This document shows, piece after piece, positions 54,101-63,634 of a DNA stretch of 64,000 nucleotides. Made by a program: the position numbers and the translations under genes. Origin of the DNA: Aliivibrio wodanis (lineage in GTDB: Bacteria > Pseudomonadota > Gammaproteobacteria > Enterobacterales > Vibrionaceae); NCBI GenBank assembly GCA_000953695.1, contig LN554846.1, positions 1,674,001-1,738,000 on the forward strand, given 5' to 3'. Under the pieces are notes generated by a model, which was not told where the DNA came from, did not search any database, and was given only the letters and a program-made list of their open reading frames with translations. Position 1 is the stretch's first letter. Each line of letters starts with the position of its first letter.

Positions 54101-56677
54101 TTAGTTACGACGTTTCTTCAGAGCTTTAAAATATATATCCAAAGTATTCACATCATTCTCAAATTCACTCGCTCGAGGGCAATCTACTGCCAACCCTGTC
54201 GCGTCATCGTGACCGCGCAAGTAGGTGCTACATTTAGACATTGCGGCATTAATGATGTCGTTATCCTCAGAGGTTACATCGTCGACGATCTCTTTCAAAC
54301 TTTGGGTCTTCACCGCACGACCAAATCGCTCAACAACTTTTCTTAGTAGCCATTCTTCGACAAGACGCTCGTAGGTTTCACGCAGTCGACCGTAGCCATC
54401 CTTAACTCTCATTTCGTACTCAAAGTCACCCGATGCCTCAATCTTCTTAAGCTGTGGTACCAAGTTCTTCAACTCACCAACTCGAGAGAGTGTATTTTTG
54501 GCTCCCCACGGCGGCTCATTAAATGGGTAACCAGCTACATCGCCTAGTTTACGAATAGAAACTACTTCCATAGGAGCTTTAGTCACATCAGTGGATTCCT
54601 CTAACATTTTCAAGAACGACATATCGTGAGTGAATACAATGACCTGACGCGTCAAAGCTTCTCGAGCGATGCGATCAGCAAACAAACGGCGCCATTTATG
54701 GTCGAGAGAATTGATAGGGTCATCGAATATGATGGCTGATTTTCTGTTATCTACAGTAAGCTCAGCCAAGAAGCAGGCAAGAGCAACACACTTTTGCTCA
54801 CCCTCACTTGCCACATCAGTGATACCGTTAGGCTTATCTGTTAAGCGAATCTTGAGCATTTGCTTCCCACGAAGTCCGCGAGTCACAGTGCCTACTTTGA
54901 AGTTATCAAAGCCTAGCTTACCTAGTTCCGCACTGAATGCAGCTTGTAAAGCACCTACGGCACCACTATTCGCGATAGCATTAGTTTGAGTGGTGATAGG
55001 CGTAGACTGGCAAGAGCTACCAACATAGTTGTACAAAGCGAGCGTTTGTAGACGACCAATTTCACGCATTACACTCTGTTTAGCTGCAGTGAAGGTCTTT
55101 CTGTCCTCAAGGTCTTGAATCTCAGCCGTCATATCTAAAATCTTCTTAGCCAAACCCTCGTCCGTCGCGACCTCAGTTTCTTTCTTCTTCCAAGAAGCGA
55201 TCTGAGCGGTAATCCAGTCAACAGCCTTAAAGTCTACCTTAATAGCAGTAAAGTTCGGTTCGGTCTTAACTAGGTTATCGCGAAGAGTCTCAAGGTTTAT
55301 ATTCAGTGCAACGATGCTCTCCGCATACTCTGCGTTGTAGTCGCGGATCATGCTTAAAGCCAATTCATGCGGTTTTAAGTCGAAGTTAAGGATCTTCAAA
55401 TTCGCAATGTAGGCGTCAAACGTTCCCTTCGCTCTCTTGGCTTCTACCTGAGTTTGATCTCTCAGATAGTCGTCAAATGACTTCAGCTTAGCGGCAGTTT
55501 CACCTGAAATCGATTGAAGACATGTAGGGCACGATGAACCTTCAGCTGGTGGAAATGCCAAAGTTTTATTATGAGTCTGAACAAACGTCTTAACGTGGGA
55601 CCACATCTGAGCCCATTCTGATGAGCAGATGCCAGCAAGGTCATGCCCTTCAACGGCCTGACTGCGAGCTAACTCAGCAGCGCCTTGCTTTGTTTTGTAA
55701 TCATCGTAAGAAGCCTTAATTAAGTCGAATCGCTCTTGCTCTAACTTGTCTTTCAGCTTAACTAAGTGAGTAAGCAGAGGCTGTAGACCTTTGCACTTGT
55801 CACTGTAGACTTTACGAAGTTTGTCAGGCGTACCAGTTCTTAGTTTCGCTAGTTCTTCAACAAGAACAGGGATCGAATCTTCTGTTTCTTTATCGATGCA
55901 AAGCGCGTTAACATCTTCAGGTTTTGTCTTAACCGTCAAATTCGAGATAAGAGCGATAGCCTTGCCACCAGGTTTAAAGGTTGGTAGTGGGCTAGGTGTT
56001 ACATATGGTCTCTTCTCGTTATCGTTTTCAGCACGCACAAACTCACAGGCACGCATAAGCTGCGCCAAGAGTTTCATTCCGACAGGCTTGTACTCAATAG
56101 CATCTTCGCCAGAAATGTAGTGGGCGGCAGAGGTGTTGTCGAAGACACGAATAGACTTTAGGTCTTCGCGAGAGGCAGCAGACAGAGCCCACTCCACATC
56201 ATGCTGTGCTTCGGCGATGGCAATCGAAAGCTCAGCAGAAGGGTCTCCGGAGTTATCATGATAAATATTAGATATGATTTTAGGGGTATCACCGCGAGTT
56301 AGACAGGCATTCTTAAGGATTTTTGCATAGCTAGATTTGCCAGAGCCATTGTCACCATATACCGCAGTCAGACCTTCGGTTTTGAATTCTAGCAAGGCAT
56401 CAGAAACCAATGCAGACACATGGTTTACTTTACCAATGCTCTTTAAGGTTACAGCCTGTCCTTCCTCACCAAATCCAGTAAGGTCTAGTGGCGCAATGTA
56501 GTCTGAGTAAGATTCATCCTGAGTCTCTAGGCCATGTTCCATCTTGGCAACGGTGAGTAGAAGCTGTAAGTCATCGCCTCCTAATTTACCTTTCTCAGCA
56601 GCTAACCTTATGGCATGACGCCACCATAGGTTCTTTTTTAATTTGTTAGCCCAGCTAACAACGCTTTCAGTCGACAT
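54101..56677 (-). CDS. Large SMC/Rad50-like ATPase with CxxC, candidate defence protein
   Basis: 858 residues. Walker A GDNGSGKSSYAK (108-119), central helical region split by CPTC (383-386), signature SEGEQK (624-629), Walker B AIIFDDPINSLDH (648-660), H-loop FTHD (682-685), then a 150-residue C-terminal domain with YGRLRETYERLVEEWLLR and YLRGHD. The centre CxxC recalls a zinc hook, and the plan that of RloC/PrrC-type AAA_13 proteins, whose C-terminal part cuts tRNA. An active-site match is not certain. The start at 56677 follows GGAG; the upstream frame lacks a site. It is less A/T rich than its flanks, pointing to transfer. Confidence 0.65.
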   Translation of the reverse strand: MSTESVVSWANKLKKNLWWRHAIRLAAEKGKLGGDDLQLLLTVAKMEHGLETQDESYSDYIAPLDLTGFGEEGQAVTLKSIGKVNHVSALVSDALLEFKTEGLTAVYGDNGSGKSSYAKILKNACLTRGDTPKIISNIYHDNSGDPSAELSIAIAEAQHDVEWALSAASREDLKSIRVFDNTSAAHYISGEDAIEYKPVGMKLLAQLMRACEFVRAENDNEKRPYVTPSPLPTFKPGGKAIALISNLTVKTKPEDVNALCIDKETEDSIPVLVEELAKLRTGTPDKLRKVYSDKCKGLQPLLTHLVKLKDKLEQERFDLIKASYDDYKTKQGAAELARSQAVEGHDLAGICSSEWAQMWSHVKTFVQTHNKTLAFPPAEGSSCPTCLQSISGETAAKLKSFDDYLRDQTQVEAKRAKGTFDAYIANLKILNFDLKPHELALSMIRDYNAEYAESIVALNINLETLRDNLVKTEPNFTAIKVDFKAVDWITAQIASWKKKETEVATDEGLAKKILDMTAEIQDLEDRKTFTAAKQSVMREIGRLQTLALYNYVGSSCQSTPITTQTNAIANSGAVGALQAAFSAELGKLGFDNFKVGTVTRGLRGKQMLKIRLTDKPNGITDVASEGEQKCVALACFLAELTVDNRKSAIIFDDPINSLDHKWRRLFADRIAREALTRQVIVFTHDMSFLKMLEESTDVTKAPMEVVSIRKLGDVAGYPFNEPPWGAKNTLSRVGELKNLVPQLKKIEASGDFEYEMRVKDGYGRLRETYERLVEEWLLRKVVERFGRAVKTQSLKEIVDDVTSEDNDIINAAMSKCSTYLRGHDDATGLAVDCPRASEFENDVNTLDIYFKALKKRRN

Positions 56678-57641
56678 ATTATTCTCCACACGCATTGTGC
56701 TTTTGTAATTTCCATAACACAACAGAGGTATTCGATAAATTGATTGAATATCTATTGTGTTTCTTAATGGGTTTTAACTACTTTTGAATTAGAACGTTGA
56801 GGCATGAAGGAATTTATCACGAACTATATTATGAGAATGGATTACTTTTGGTATGGTAAGTACTCGTTAACAGTATTTAAATGAATCTTTACTCTGTTTA
56901 ACAGTGAAAGGCTTTCAAAGCCACTCAAACACTTCAATATCTCATCTTCTATTTTAAATCGACCATAAATGCCCACACACTACGGTCTAAAAAACTGAGC
57001 CATCTTACCGCACGACGGTATATACCACCTACAAATAACAGAGCAAATCCACCACTATTTTTGAAAACTGCTTACAAATTCACAAAAGTTAACTTAGCTC
57101 AAATACAGTCCGTTATTTATTACGCAAGACTACAGCTAATTCTCGAGGTATTTCACACTTTAGTGCTAACTGCGCATCATGCCTTTCAACTAACTCTACG
57201 CTCACCTCGAAAGAAAAAATCTATACTTAATCGAATATAAAGACACTTACCCTACTTTTACTTAAAAAGTCGATACTTTGCCTCAGAGATCATAGGTAAA
57301 AGTAGATAGAAAAATCGTATCAAAAATAAATGTTCAATAACCAAACGTTATAAAAAAGTCTGATTTGTAATACTTTTCAGTTAGCCATGCCTATACTATG
57401 TAAAGTTATTGTTAGACAAGGAGGTTTACCAACATGCTATTTATTCACTACTTAAAAAATACCTTTTCTGCTCAATTATATAGTGACAACCAAAGCAATA
57501 ATCACTCATTTGCTTCACGTAATTACCACTAACAGCGTAATCAAATCCGTTTATATTCAGAGTGATCTAGATACGAAACTAAGTCGTATTTAACTAGGGA
57601 ACAAGAATTACTCTTTCCCGTAAACAAGTCAGGAGTTTCAC
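56678..57641. other. Long region with no clear gene except one small frame
   Basis: About 960 bp of A/T-rich DNA with stops in all frames. The only supported item is a 32-codon frame at 57434 with a strong ribosome binding site. It may be a decayed end of the accessory stretch. Confidence 0.5.
57434..57532 (+). CDS. 32-aa small protein with strong ribosome binding site
   Basis: AAGGAGG at 57419-57425 is followed after 8 bp by an ATG opening MLFIHYLKNTFSAQLYSDN and a polar tail. A TATACT-like -10 lies near 57393. Not recognised; the site makes translation credible. Confidence 0.4.
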   Translation: MLFIHYLKNTFSAQLYSDNQSNNHSFASRNYH

Positions 57642-57917
57642 ATGGAAAGCAGACTTACCACTAAAGAGTTTCTAAGAGTATTCGATTGTATTCGCTCGAA
57701 TGGCGACCGATTTGATAATAAATATTTATTCGGTGAAATATCCGCATGGCATGATTACGATGGATATACCTGTTGGCTGGGCTATAAAGATGTAACCGTC
57801 ACGCTGATGTTTCATGGTTCTCTCAAAATCGAATTCGACAAATCATCAAACTACTCTGATTTCACCAACCAATGTTTAGCAATGATCACGGAAAATCATA
57901 GTGTTAAGGAAAGTTAA
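57642..57917 (+). CDS. Small hypothetical protein (DUF3081-like)
   Basis: 91 residues with FGEISAWHDYDGYTCWLGYKD and VTLMFHGSLKIEFD, beta-rich. The pattern recalls the DUF3081 family of marine gammaproteobacteria, by memory only. AGGAG lies about 10 bp before the ATG; it ends one base before the next gene's ATG and is likely co-transcribed with it. Confidence 0.55.
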   Translation: MESRLTTKEFLRVFDCIRSNGDRFDNKYLFGEISAWHDYDGYTCWLGYKDVTVTLMFHGSLKIEFDKSSNYSDFTNQCLAMITENHSVKES

Positions 57918-57918
57918 G

Positions 57919-58458
57919 ATGAATGAACAAGAAGTTGAAATTATTGATTTTACAAACCCCAACGAATATCAAAAATGGTCAGCGATAAATGACAACGTAA
58001 TGGGTGGAATTTCAATTGGTCAGCTTAACTGGGATGGAAAAAGGTGCCGATTTCAAGGTGAATTATCATTAAAAAACAATGGTGGTTTCAGCTCAATCAA
58101 GCGATATATTGAGCCTCTATCTAAAGAGATAAACACAATAGAACTCATGTTTCTAGGTGATGGGCATACCTATCAATTAAGACTTACCACATGGAAAAAT
58201 GGTGAGCGTATTCAATACAAACACGATTTTACCACCACAAAAGGAAAACAGCAGAAAAAGACATTTCACTTACACAACTTTCAAGCTGTTTTTAGAGGGC
58301 AATTGCTTACTCATGCTCCCGAGCTTGTAGCGAACGATATCAAACAAGTTGGCTTTCTCATTACAAATAAACAAACATCACCCTTTAACCTAAACTTAGA
58401 TCAAATTCAGTTTAAAACACTCAAAAACCACCCCACTCCTCAATCCATTCCAGAATAA
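57919..58458 (+). CDS. CIA30-family protein
   Basis: 179 residues. IIDFTNPNEYQKWSAINDNV and MGGISIGQLN with the later NNGGFSSIKRYI are typical of the CIA30 (NDUFAF1-like) jelly-roll domain. In bacteria its role is unclear, perhaps carbohydrate or flavin-related binding. Start at 57919 after AAGGA; its end overlaps the convergent LysR gene by 38 bp. Confidence 0.8.
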   Translation: MNEQEVEIIDFTNPNEYQKWSAINDNVMGGISIGQLNWDGKRCRFQGELSLKNNGGFSSIKRYIEPLSKEINTIELMFLGDGHTYQLRLTTWKNGERIQYKHDFTTTKGKQQKKTFHLHNFQAVFRGQLLTHAPELVANDIKQVGFLITNKQTSPFNLNLDQIQFKTLKNHPTPQSIPE

Positions 58459-59308
58459 GTCCAAACACTTCTACCTCTGCTTTGCCGTAACAATAAAAGG
58501 CATTAAGACCAAACGACACATTACTTCCTAACTCTTTTAGCTTCAATTCAACCACCTCTCCTCGCTCTACGTATGACGTCATGTAATGCCTTGGCATAAT
58601 TGTCCAACCGCTCTGTTTTACTAACTCACACAGCAAATCATTATTACTGACGGTGTGCATTTTGGGTGAAACTTGAATCGAGGTGAAATTCAATTTTAAG
58701 GTTGCGAAGTTCTCTGTTATGTATTGAGTATCTAGCATTAAGTTTTCGAGCTTTAAATCATCAATTAATGCCAGAGGTGAGTCGACGCCTGAAAAACAGC
58801 CAACTTGGATCGGCTTTATCGCTTTCCATGTAACTTCTTTCTCTGCAAACAACTGTCCACGATATGGCATGATAGCTATATCGCATTCGCCTTCTTGCAA
58901 TTTATCCATAGCTTCCTGCCGAGTGCGATGCTTCCAATTTATAACGATATCTGAGTTGTAACCCGTCACTCGTTTCTCTATATATGTAATCAAACTGAGC
59001 GGCGTGATCACATCATAATAGATCGTAATGTTATGAACGTTAGATTCGTACAAGGCTTGGCTTTGCACAAACAGAGAGCGATTTTGCTTTTCAACTAACT
59101 TAGCACGGTGATACAAATGCTCGGCCTTCTCTGTTGGAATAGCTTTTCTGCCTTCTATCACAAACAGCGAATAACCTAACAAATCCTCATAGGCCACCAC
59201 ATGTTCACGTACTGTGGTTCGAGATTTTTTAAGCTTTCTTGCTGCGCTGCTGTATGAGCCTTGTTCATATACGGCAACAAAAGCGCTCACTTGTTCTAAT
59301 GTATGCAT
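58421..59308 (-). CDS. LysR-family transcription regulator
   Basis: 295 residues. Winged helix FVAVYEQGSYSSAARKLKKS RTTVREHV region, then an effector-binding domain. It is divergent from the amidohydrolase gene with a 133-bp space, so it probably controls it. The HTH is unusual in having RTTVRE instead of the usual QSAVS. Confidence 0.85.
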   Translation of the reverse strand: MHTLEQVSAFVAVYEQGSYSSAARKLKKSRTTVREHVVAYEDLLGYSLFVIEGRKAIPTEKAEHLYHRAKLVEKQNRSLFVQSQALYESNVHNITIYYDVITPLSLITYIEKRVTGYNSDIVINWKHRTRQEAMDKLQEGECDIAIMPYRGQLFAEKEVTWKAIKPIQVGCFSGVDSPLALIDDLKLENLMLDTQYITENFATLKLNFTSIQVSPKMHTVSNNDLLCELVKQSGWTIMPRHYMTSYVERGEVVELKLKELGSNVSFGLNAFYCYGKAEVEVFGLILEWIEEWGGF

Positions 59309-59441
59309 TCAATCACTCCTTTGATTTTATATTTCCACCCAACTTGTTAGGCATACCCTATCATAAGTGACTTCTTTGTTTTGGTATTACATGAAAAGAT
59401 ATTACTTAATTTATAGTTATGGCAAAAACAGAGAGGACATT

Positions 59442-61127
59442 ATGAAGACGTTCCCATTGAGTTTACTTGCAGGCTTTCTTGTTTCACCTTTTGTGTTGGC
59501 TGCACCTGATCTGATTTTTACCCATGGTGACGTAATCACGGTGACGGGTGAATCTGATCGCGCAGAGGCTATCGCTATTAAAGATGGCATTATTGTGGCG
59601 GTAGGCAATAACCAAGAGATCCTTAAACAAAAAGGCACCAATACACAAGTAAGAGATTTAAAAGGCAAAACCGTTGCGCCGGGATTTATCGACAGTCACG
59701 GACACTTTGCTCAATATTTACCTTTAATTGAAAGTCCGTTTCTCTACCCTTCACCAATGGGAAATGTGAACTCGTTTGATGATATTCAACAGATAATGAT
59801 GAGCTATTTTAATCAACCAAATCTTGATAAAAACAGTCTTCATGTGGCTTTTGGTTATGATGATGCCGAGCTAAAAGAGAAGCAACACCCAACTAAGCAG
59901 TTCTTTGATACGTTCAGTAAAGAGTACCCTTTCTGTGCCATACATATCTCGGGGCACCTTGCGACCTGTAACAGCAAAGGCCTAGACTTAATTGGATTTA
60001 ACCAACAAAGCACGAACCCAGATGGCGGAGTGTTACGCCGTAACGATAATGGTGAGCTGACTGGTGTATTAGAAGAATCTGCCATTTATCCGATTTTAGG
60101 AAACCTACCTGAAATGGCGCAAGAAGATGCGATTCGTCGCTTTGGTAAGGTTCAGGATTTATACGCAGGTTATGGCATTACGACCACACAAGAAGGCTTA
60201 GCGACGCTTCCTGCACTTAATGCAATGAAAACCATGGCAGAGAATGATTTGCTAAAAATAGATCTGCTTGCTTATGCCAAATGGGTCGATTTAAAAGAAG
60301 CGGTAAAAGTAATGCCGATGAAATCATCCATTAATGGTTTAACGTTAGCAGGCGTGAAAATGGTGGGTGACGGCTCTCCACAAGGGAAAACTGCTTATCT
60401 CTCAACACCATATTTTGTCCCCCCACACAGCCACGCTTATGATTATCATGGTTATCCAGTGCTAACTCAAGATGAGATGAATCAATGGGTAGATACCGCG
60501 TATCAAATGAATGCTCAGATCCTAAGCCACAGTAACGGCGATGCATCGGCAGATATTCTATTAAATGCGGTTGAGCTTGCTGATGCTAAATATGGTAAAG
60601 AAGATCGCCGAACGGTGGTAATTCACGCTCAAACAACACGTTTAGATCAAATTAAACGTATGAAGAAAAATGAGATGATCCCTTCTTTCTTCCCGGCTCA
60701 CACCTTTTTTTGGGGAGATTGGCATCGTGATTCAGTGTTAGGTCCTTGGCGTGCGTCTAACATCTCGCCTATGGGGTGGGCAAATTCAAATGAGCTGATG
60801 TTTACGATTCACATGGACGCCCCTGTGTTATTCCCAGACATGATGACCAATATGTGGAGTGCAGTAAATCGTGTTACACGCAGTAATCAAACCTTAGGCG
60901 AGCACCATAAAATCACGCCATATCAAGCATTAGAAGCGATAACCATTAATGCGGCATATCAAAATTTTGAAGAAAAAAGTAAAGGATCTATTGAAGTAGG
61001 AAAACGTGCCGACTTGGTGATTTTAAATGAGAACCTACTTGAGATTAACCTAATGAAGATAAAAGACATCGCTATTTTAGAAACGATTAAAGATGGGAAA
61101 ACGGTCTATCTAAATAGTGATCATTAA
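59442..61127 (+). CDS. Secreted YtcJ-like amidohydrolase
   Basis: 561 residues with a signal peptide (MKTFPLSLLAGFLVSPFVLAA). Amidohydrolase superfamily: metal motif APGFIDSHGHF, then HAQTTRLDQIKRM and the C-terminal KGSIEVGKRADLVILNENL. The YtcJ-like group acts on cyclic or N-substituted amides; the substrate is unknown. Start at 59442 follows GAGAGGA; the longer frame has no signal peptide. Confidence 0.85.
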   Translation: MKTFPLSLLAGFLVSPFVLAAPDLIFTHGDVITVTGESDRAEAIAIKDGIIVAVGNNQEILKQKGTNTQVRDLKGKTVAPGFIDSHGHFAQYLPLIESPFLYPSPMGNVNSFDDIQQIMMSYFNQPNLDKNSLHVAFGYDDAELKEKQHPTKQFFDTFSKEYPFCAIHISGHLATCNSKGLDLIGFNQQSTNPDGGVLRRNDNGELTGVLEESAIYPILGNLPEMAQEDAIRRFGKVQDLYAGYGITTTQEGLATLPALNAMKTMAENDLLKIDLLAYAKWVDLKEAVKVMPMKSSINGLTLAGVKMVGDGSPQGKTAYLSTPYFVPPHSHAYDYHGYPVLTQDEMNQWVDTAYQMNAQILSHSNGDASADILLNAVELADAKYGKEDRRTVVIHAQTTRLDQIKRMKKNEMIPSFFPAHTFFWGDWHRDSVLGPWRASNISPMGWANSNELMFTIHMDAPVLFPDMMTNMWSAVNRVTRSNQTLGEHHKITPYQALEAITINAAYQNFEEKSKGSIEVGKRADLVILNENLLEINLMKIKDIAILETIKDGKTVYLNSDH

Positions 61128-61355
61128 TCCCATATAATCCAGCAGCAGGAGGCCTCACGGCCTCCGTCCTCTCACACCACCGTACAAACGTGGGTCGCAT
61201 ACGGCGGTTCCGAATACATTTTTAGTGCCTTATACCCATCATCAAGTAATGAGTATAATCCCATCGCCATCAGTTTCACGTTTGGAAAAGCATGGACGTT
61301 CTCGAATTAATACTTTACCTCAATGAATCAAAGTTGATTAAATATCAAAATCTCA
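61128..61355 (-). other. Possible 3' remnant of a group II intron
   Basis: On the minus strand 61139-61212 reads GAACCGCCGTATGCG ... TACGGTGGTGTGAGAGG, then a GGAGGCC-GTGA-GGCCTCC hairpin. This resembles the terminal domains V and VI of bacterial group II introns. No reverse transcriptase frame is left. The flank up to 61355 carries no gene. Confidence 0.4.
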
Positions 61356-62414
61356 TTATGTACCTAAATCCTCGCTAACTGTACTTAAATAAAATTTACG
61401 ATATTCACTTGGTGCCATTCCCATTATTCTTAAAAACTCACGGTTAAAATTAGACTTAGTTTGAAAGCCTGAACTCATAAAAATCTGAGTAATGGAATCT
61501 TGTGAGGTAGCCAGCGAATGCTTAGCGTGTTCAATACGATACCCATTAATTAGCTTAGAAATATTCTGCCCATGAATTTGATTGACTGCGATTGAAATCT
61601 GTTTCGCGGGCACACCTAGTTTACGTGTTAGTTTAGAAAGAGTTAGCTCTGGATCAAGATAAAGCGAATGCTGGCGAATTAAAACATCTAGCATAGACGT
61701 AATTTCTTGAGCTCGCTCTTTAGTCATGACCAAAGTATTGGTTGGTTCCTTTGTTTTATTCTCCATTCTGAGTAGCTGTGAAGTCTCTTTAACAGGGGTA
61801 TTAACACCAGCAACGACGACAGCTATCGATAATATTGGTAAAAGAATTAGATGTGCAGCAGTGAGAATATAAAGAGATAATTCACCTTGATTAAACGAAA
61901 AATCCCAAGAAATAAATGTATCAACCAAGGCTGAAAATATCAATGTCCATCCAGCGATACTCTCCGCCTTTTGAACCTCCTCCCAACTCCCAAGGGAAAT
62001 ATTAATTAACGTTGTTTCTTTAGTCGAAAAACGAATCAATGCAACTCCGTAAGCGATATACATTAAGGTTAAAACCTCATCGAGTGGAAGCTCTAACCAA
62101 GGCTGAGTAACGGCACTCACAATGACAAATAGTGGCGTAATAAAATGTTTGATTGACAAAAAGCCTTGCTCACGACTTACATGTACAAACGTATACCAAG
62201 CAGTGATAGGAATGATAGAGGCCAAAATAAGCTGCACGATACTGAAGGCACTAACCTCAAACATCCAACGTAAACCAACCATTGCTGTCGTCGCAGCGCA
62301 TAACCCTAAAAACAGACAAGCCGCTTTCACTTGCTGTGAGAATCGCGTGTAGAGTGTTATCGCTAATAATCCGAGCAACATTGATACAACAAACGGAACG
62401 GGGATTGCAAGCAT
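61356..62414 (-). CDS. Membrane-bound AraC-family regulator
   Basis: 352 residues. The first about 210 hold 6-7 membrane helices; the last 100 are an AraC DNA-binding domain (LTLSKLTRKLGVPAKQISIAV and SITQIFMSSGFQTKSNFNREF). Such proteins may sense a signal in the membrane and act directly on DNA. Single gene; nearest neighbour target unknown. Confidence 0.85.
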   Translation of the reverse strand: MLAIPVPFVVSMLLGLLAITLYTRFSQQVKAACLFLGLCAATTAMVGLRWMFEVSAFSIVQLILASIIPITAWYTFVHVSREQGFLSIKHFITPLFVIVSAVTQPWLELPLDEVLTLMYIAYGVALIRFSTKETTLINISLGSWEEVQKAESIAGWTLIFSALVDTFISWDFSFNQGELSLYILTAAHLILLPILSIAVVVAGVNTPVKETSQLLRMENKTKEPTNTLVMTKERAQEITSMLDVLIRQHSLYLDPELTLSKLTRKLGVPAKQISIAVNQIHGQNISKLINGYRIEHAKHSLATSQDSITQIFMSSGFQTKSNFNREFLRIMGMAPSEYRKFYLSTVSEDLGT

Positions 62415-62496
62415 AGATACTCCTAAATAAAATATTTTTTATTGAGTTCATGTAAATAACTTAATGAAATATAACAAAAATCAAATATAGACCAAT

Positions 62497-62540
62497 ACCA
62501 GTTAAAGGACGCCCTAAAACCAGTTTAAGGACGTTTTTTT
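62497..62540 (+). repeat. Direct repeat ACCAGTTWAAGGACG x2 before a T run
   Basis: ACCAGTTAAAGGACG (62497-62511) and ACCAGTTTAAGGACG (62519-62533), then seven T, 52 bp upstream of the DUF805 gene. Meaning unknown. Confidence 0.5.
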
Positions 62541-62591
62541 CTCTTATTCATAGCAAAATGTTAACACTAATTAATTACTGAGGTTACATTT

Positions 62592-62927
62592 ATGTGGTTC
62601 TATCTTTTCGCGTGGAAACAAAGCTTAAACTTTTCTGGGTACTCATCTAGAAAAGAGTTCTGGCTATTTATACTCATCCATACATTGATCACGGTTGGCT
62701 GTATTATGACAGATATCATAATGAATATGACGACTTGGTTTGATGCTATTTATAGTGTGATAAGTTTCATTCCTATGCTTTCAGCAGTGATACGACGACT
62801 GCACGATATCGATAAATCTGGCTATTGGGGATTGATCTTTTTTATTCCTATAATTGGTCCGTTTTGGTTAGTTTACTTATTAACACAATCAACAAAAAAC
62901 CAGAGAGATGAGGAGATAGTTATATGA
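62592..62927 (+). CDS. DUF805 membrane protein
   Basis: 111 residues with about three membrane helices and the DUF805 marks FSGYSSRKEFWLF and RRLHDIDKSGYWGL. Often found near stress or phage-related genes; function unknown. Overlaps the next gene by 4 bp (ATGA). Confidence 0.88.
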   Translation: MWFYLFAWKQSLNFSGYSSRKEFWLFILIHTLITVGCIMTDIIMNMTTWFDAIYSVISFIPMLSAVIRRLHDIDKSGYWGLIFFIPIIGPFWLVYLLTQSTKNQRDEEIVI

Positions 62928-63412
62928 ATAAAATATTACGTCTTAGTCTAATATTATCTGTTCTTATTTCCACCTTCAGTTATGCTTCAACCGCCTCTCT
63001 TTCGGATTCGTTTGGTATTCTCACTGTAAATAAAATGACGCAAGGACAGTTTTTTTGGCTTAAAGGCCGAGTTGGAGAAGCAAGCTACACCTTCACTCGC
63101 CAAGATACAAAAACCTGCACCCTTAACGTTGCTGTTGCTGTTGCTGTTGGCAGTATTTCAAAGTCGAATTTAAGCATCAGTGAAACTAAAGGACTTACTA
63201 TTGTTATTGTAAGCCAGAAACTCAATAATGCTCTTATACAAGGAGAGCGAATAAAGAGTCAGGATTGGTTTCTCACAACACAAAAATACAACGATAAGAT
63301 CGATGGAGTGATTATTAATGGGATAACACCTAAAGAAGGTTTTATTCTAAATTCAAAGCGAAGATGGCTTTCTTGGTTCATGGGAAATAAAAATAACCCA
63401 ATTTGTATCTAA
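62924..63412 (+). CDS. Exported hypothetical protein with hexamer repeat
   Basis: 162 residues with a signal peptide (LSLILSVLISTFSYA). Residues near 68-75 are VAVAVAVG, encoded by GTTGCT repeated three times (63129-63148), in frame. No domain recognised. Coupled to the DUF805 gene, so both may act together at the inner membrane. Confidence 0.65.
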   Translation: MNKILRLSLILSVLISTFSYASTASLSDSFGILTVNKMTQGQFFWLKGRVGEASYTFTRQDTKTCTLNVAVAVAVGSISKSNLSISETKGLTIVIVSQKLNNALIQGERIKSQDWFLTTQKYNDKIDGVIINGITPKEGFILNSKRRWLSWFMGNKNNPICI

Positions 63413-63634
63413 TCTAATTATTAGAACTCGCTTCTCATACAAAAGACTTAACTCATTCGTTAGGTCTTTTTTGAAAGTGAGGAACCGATATTCACTTAGT
63501 TACTACAAAACGAACTTACCTCTGTAATAGAATGTATTGAAATGTATAGCTATGTCGAATAACAATCTTTATCACACAATATAAATATCGTTCCATTATA
63601 TTAATCGCCACTATATTAAAAGACGAGATTAACT

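Noticed and set aside
56804-56884. 26-codon frame starting MKEFITNYIM upstream of the ATPase gene
   Set aside because: GAGG lies too close to the ATG, no recognisable motif, and the surrounding DNA is A/T rich with many chance frames.
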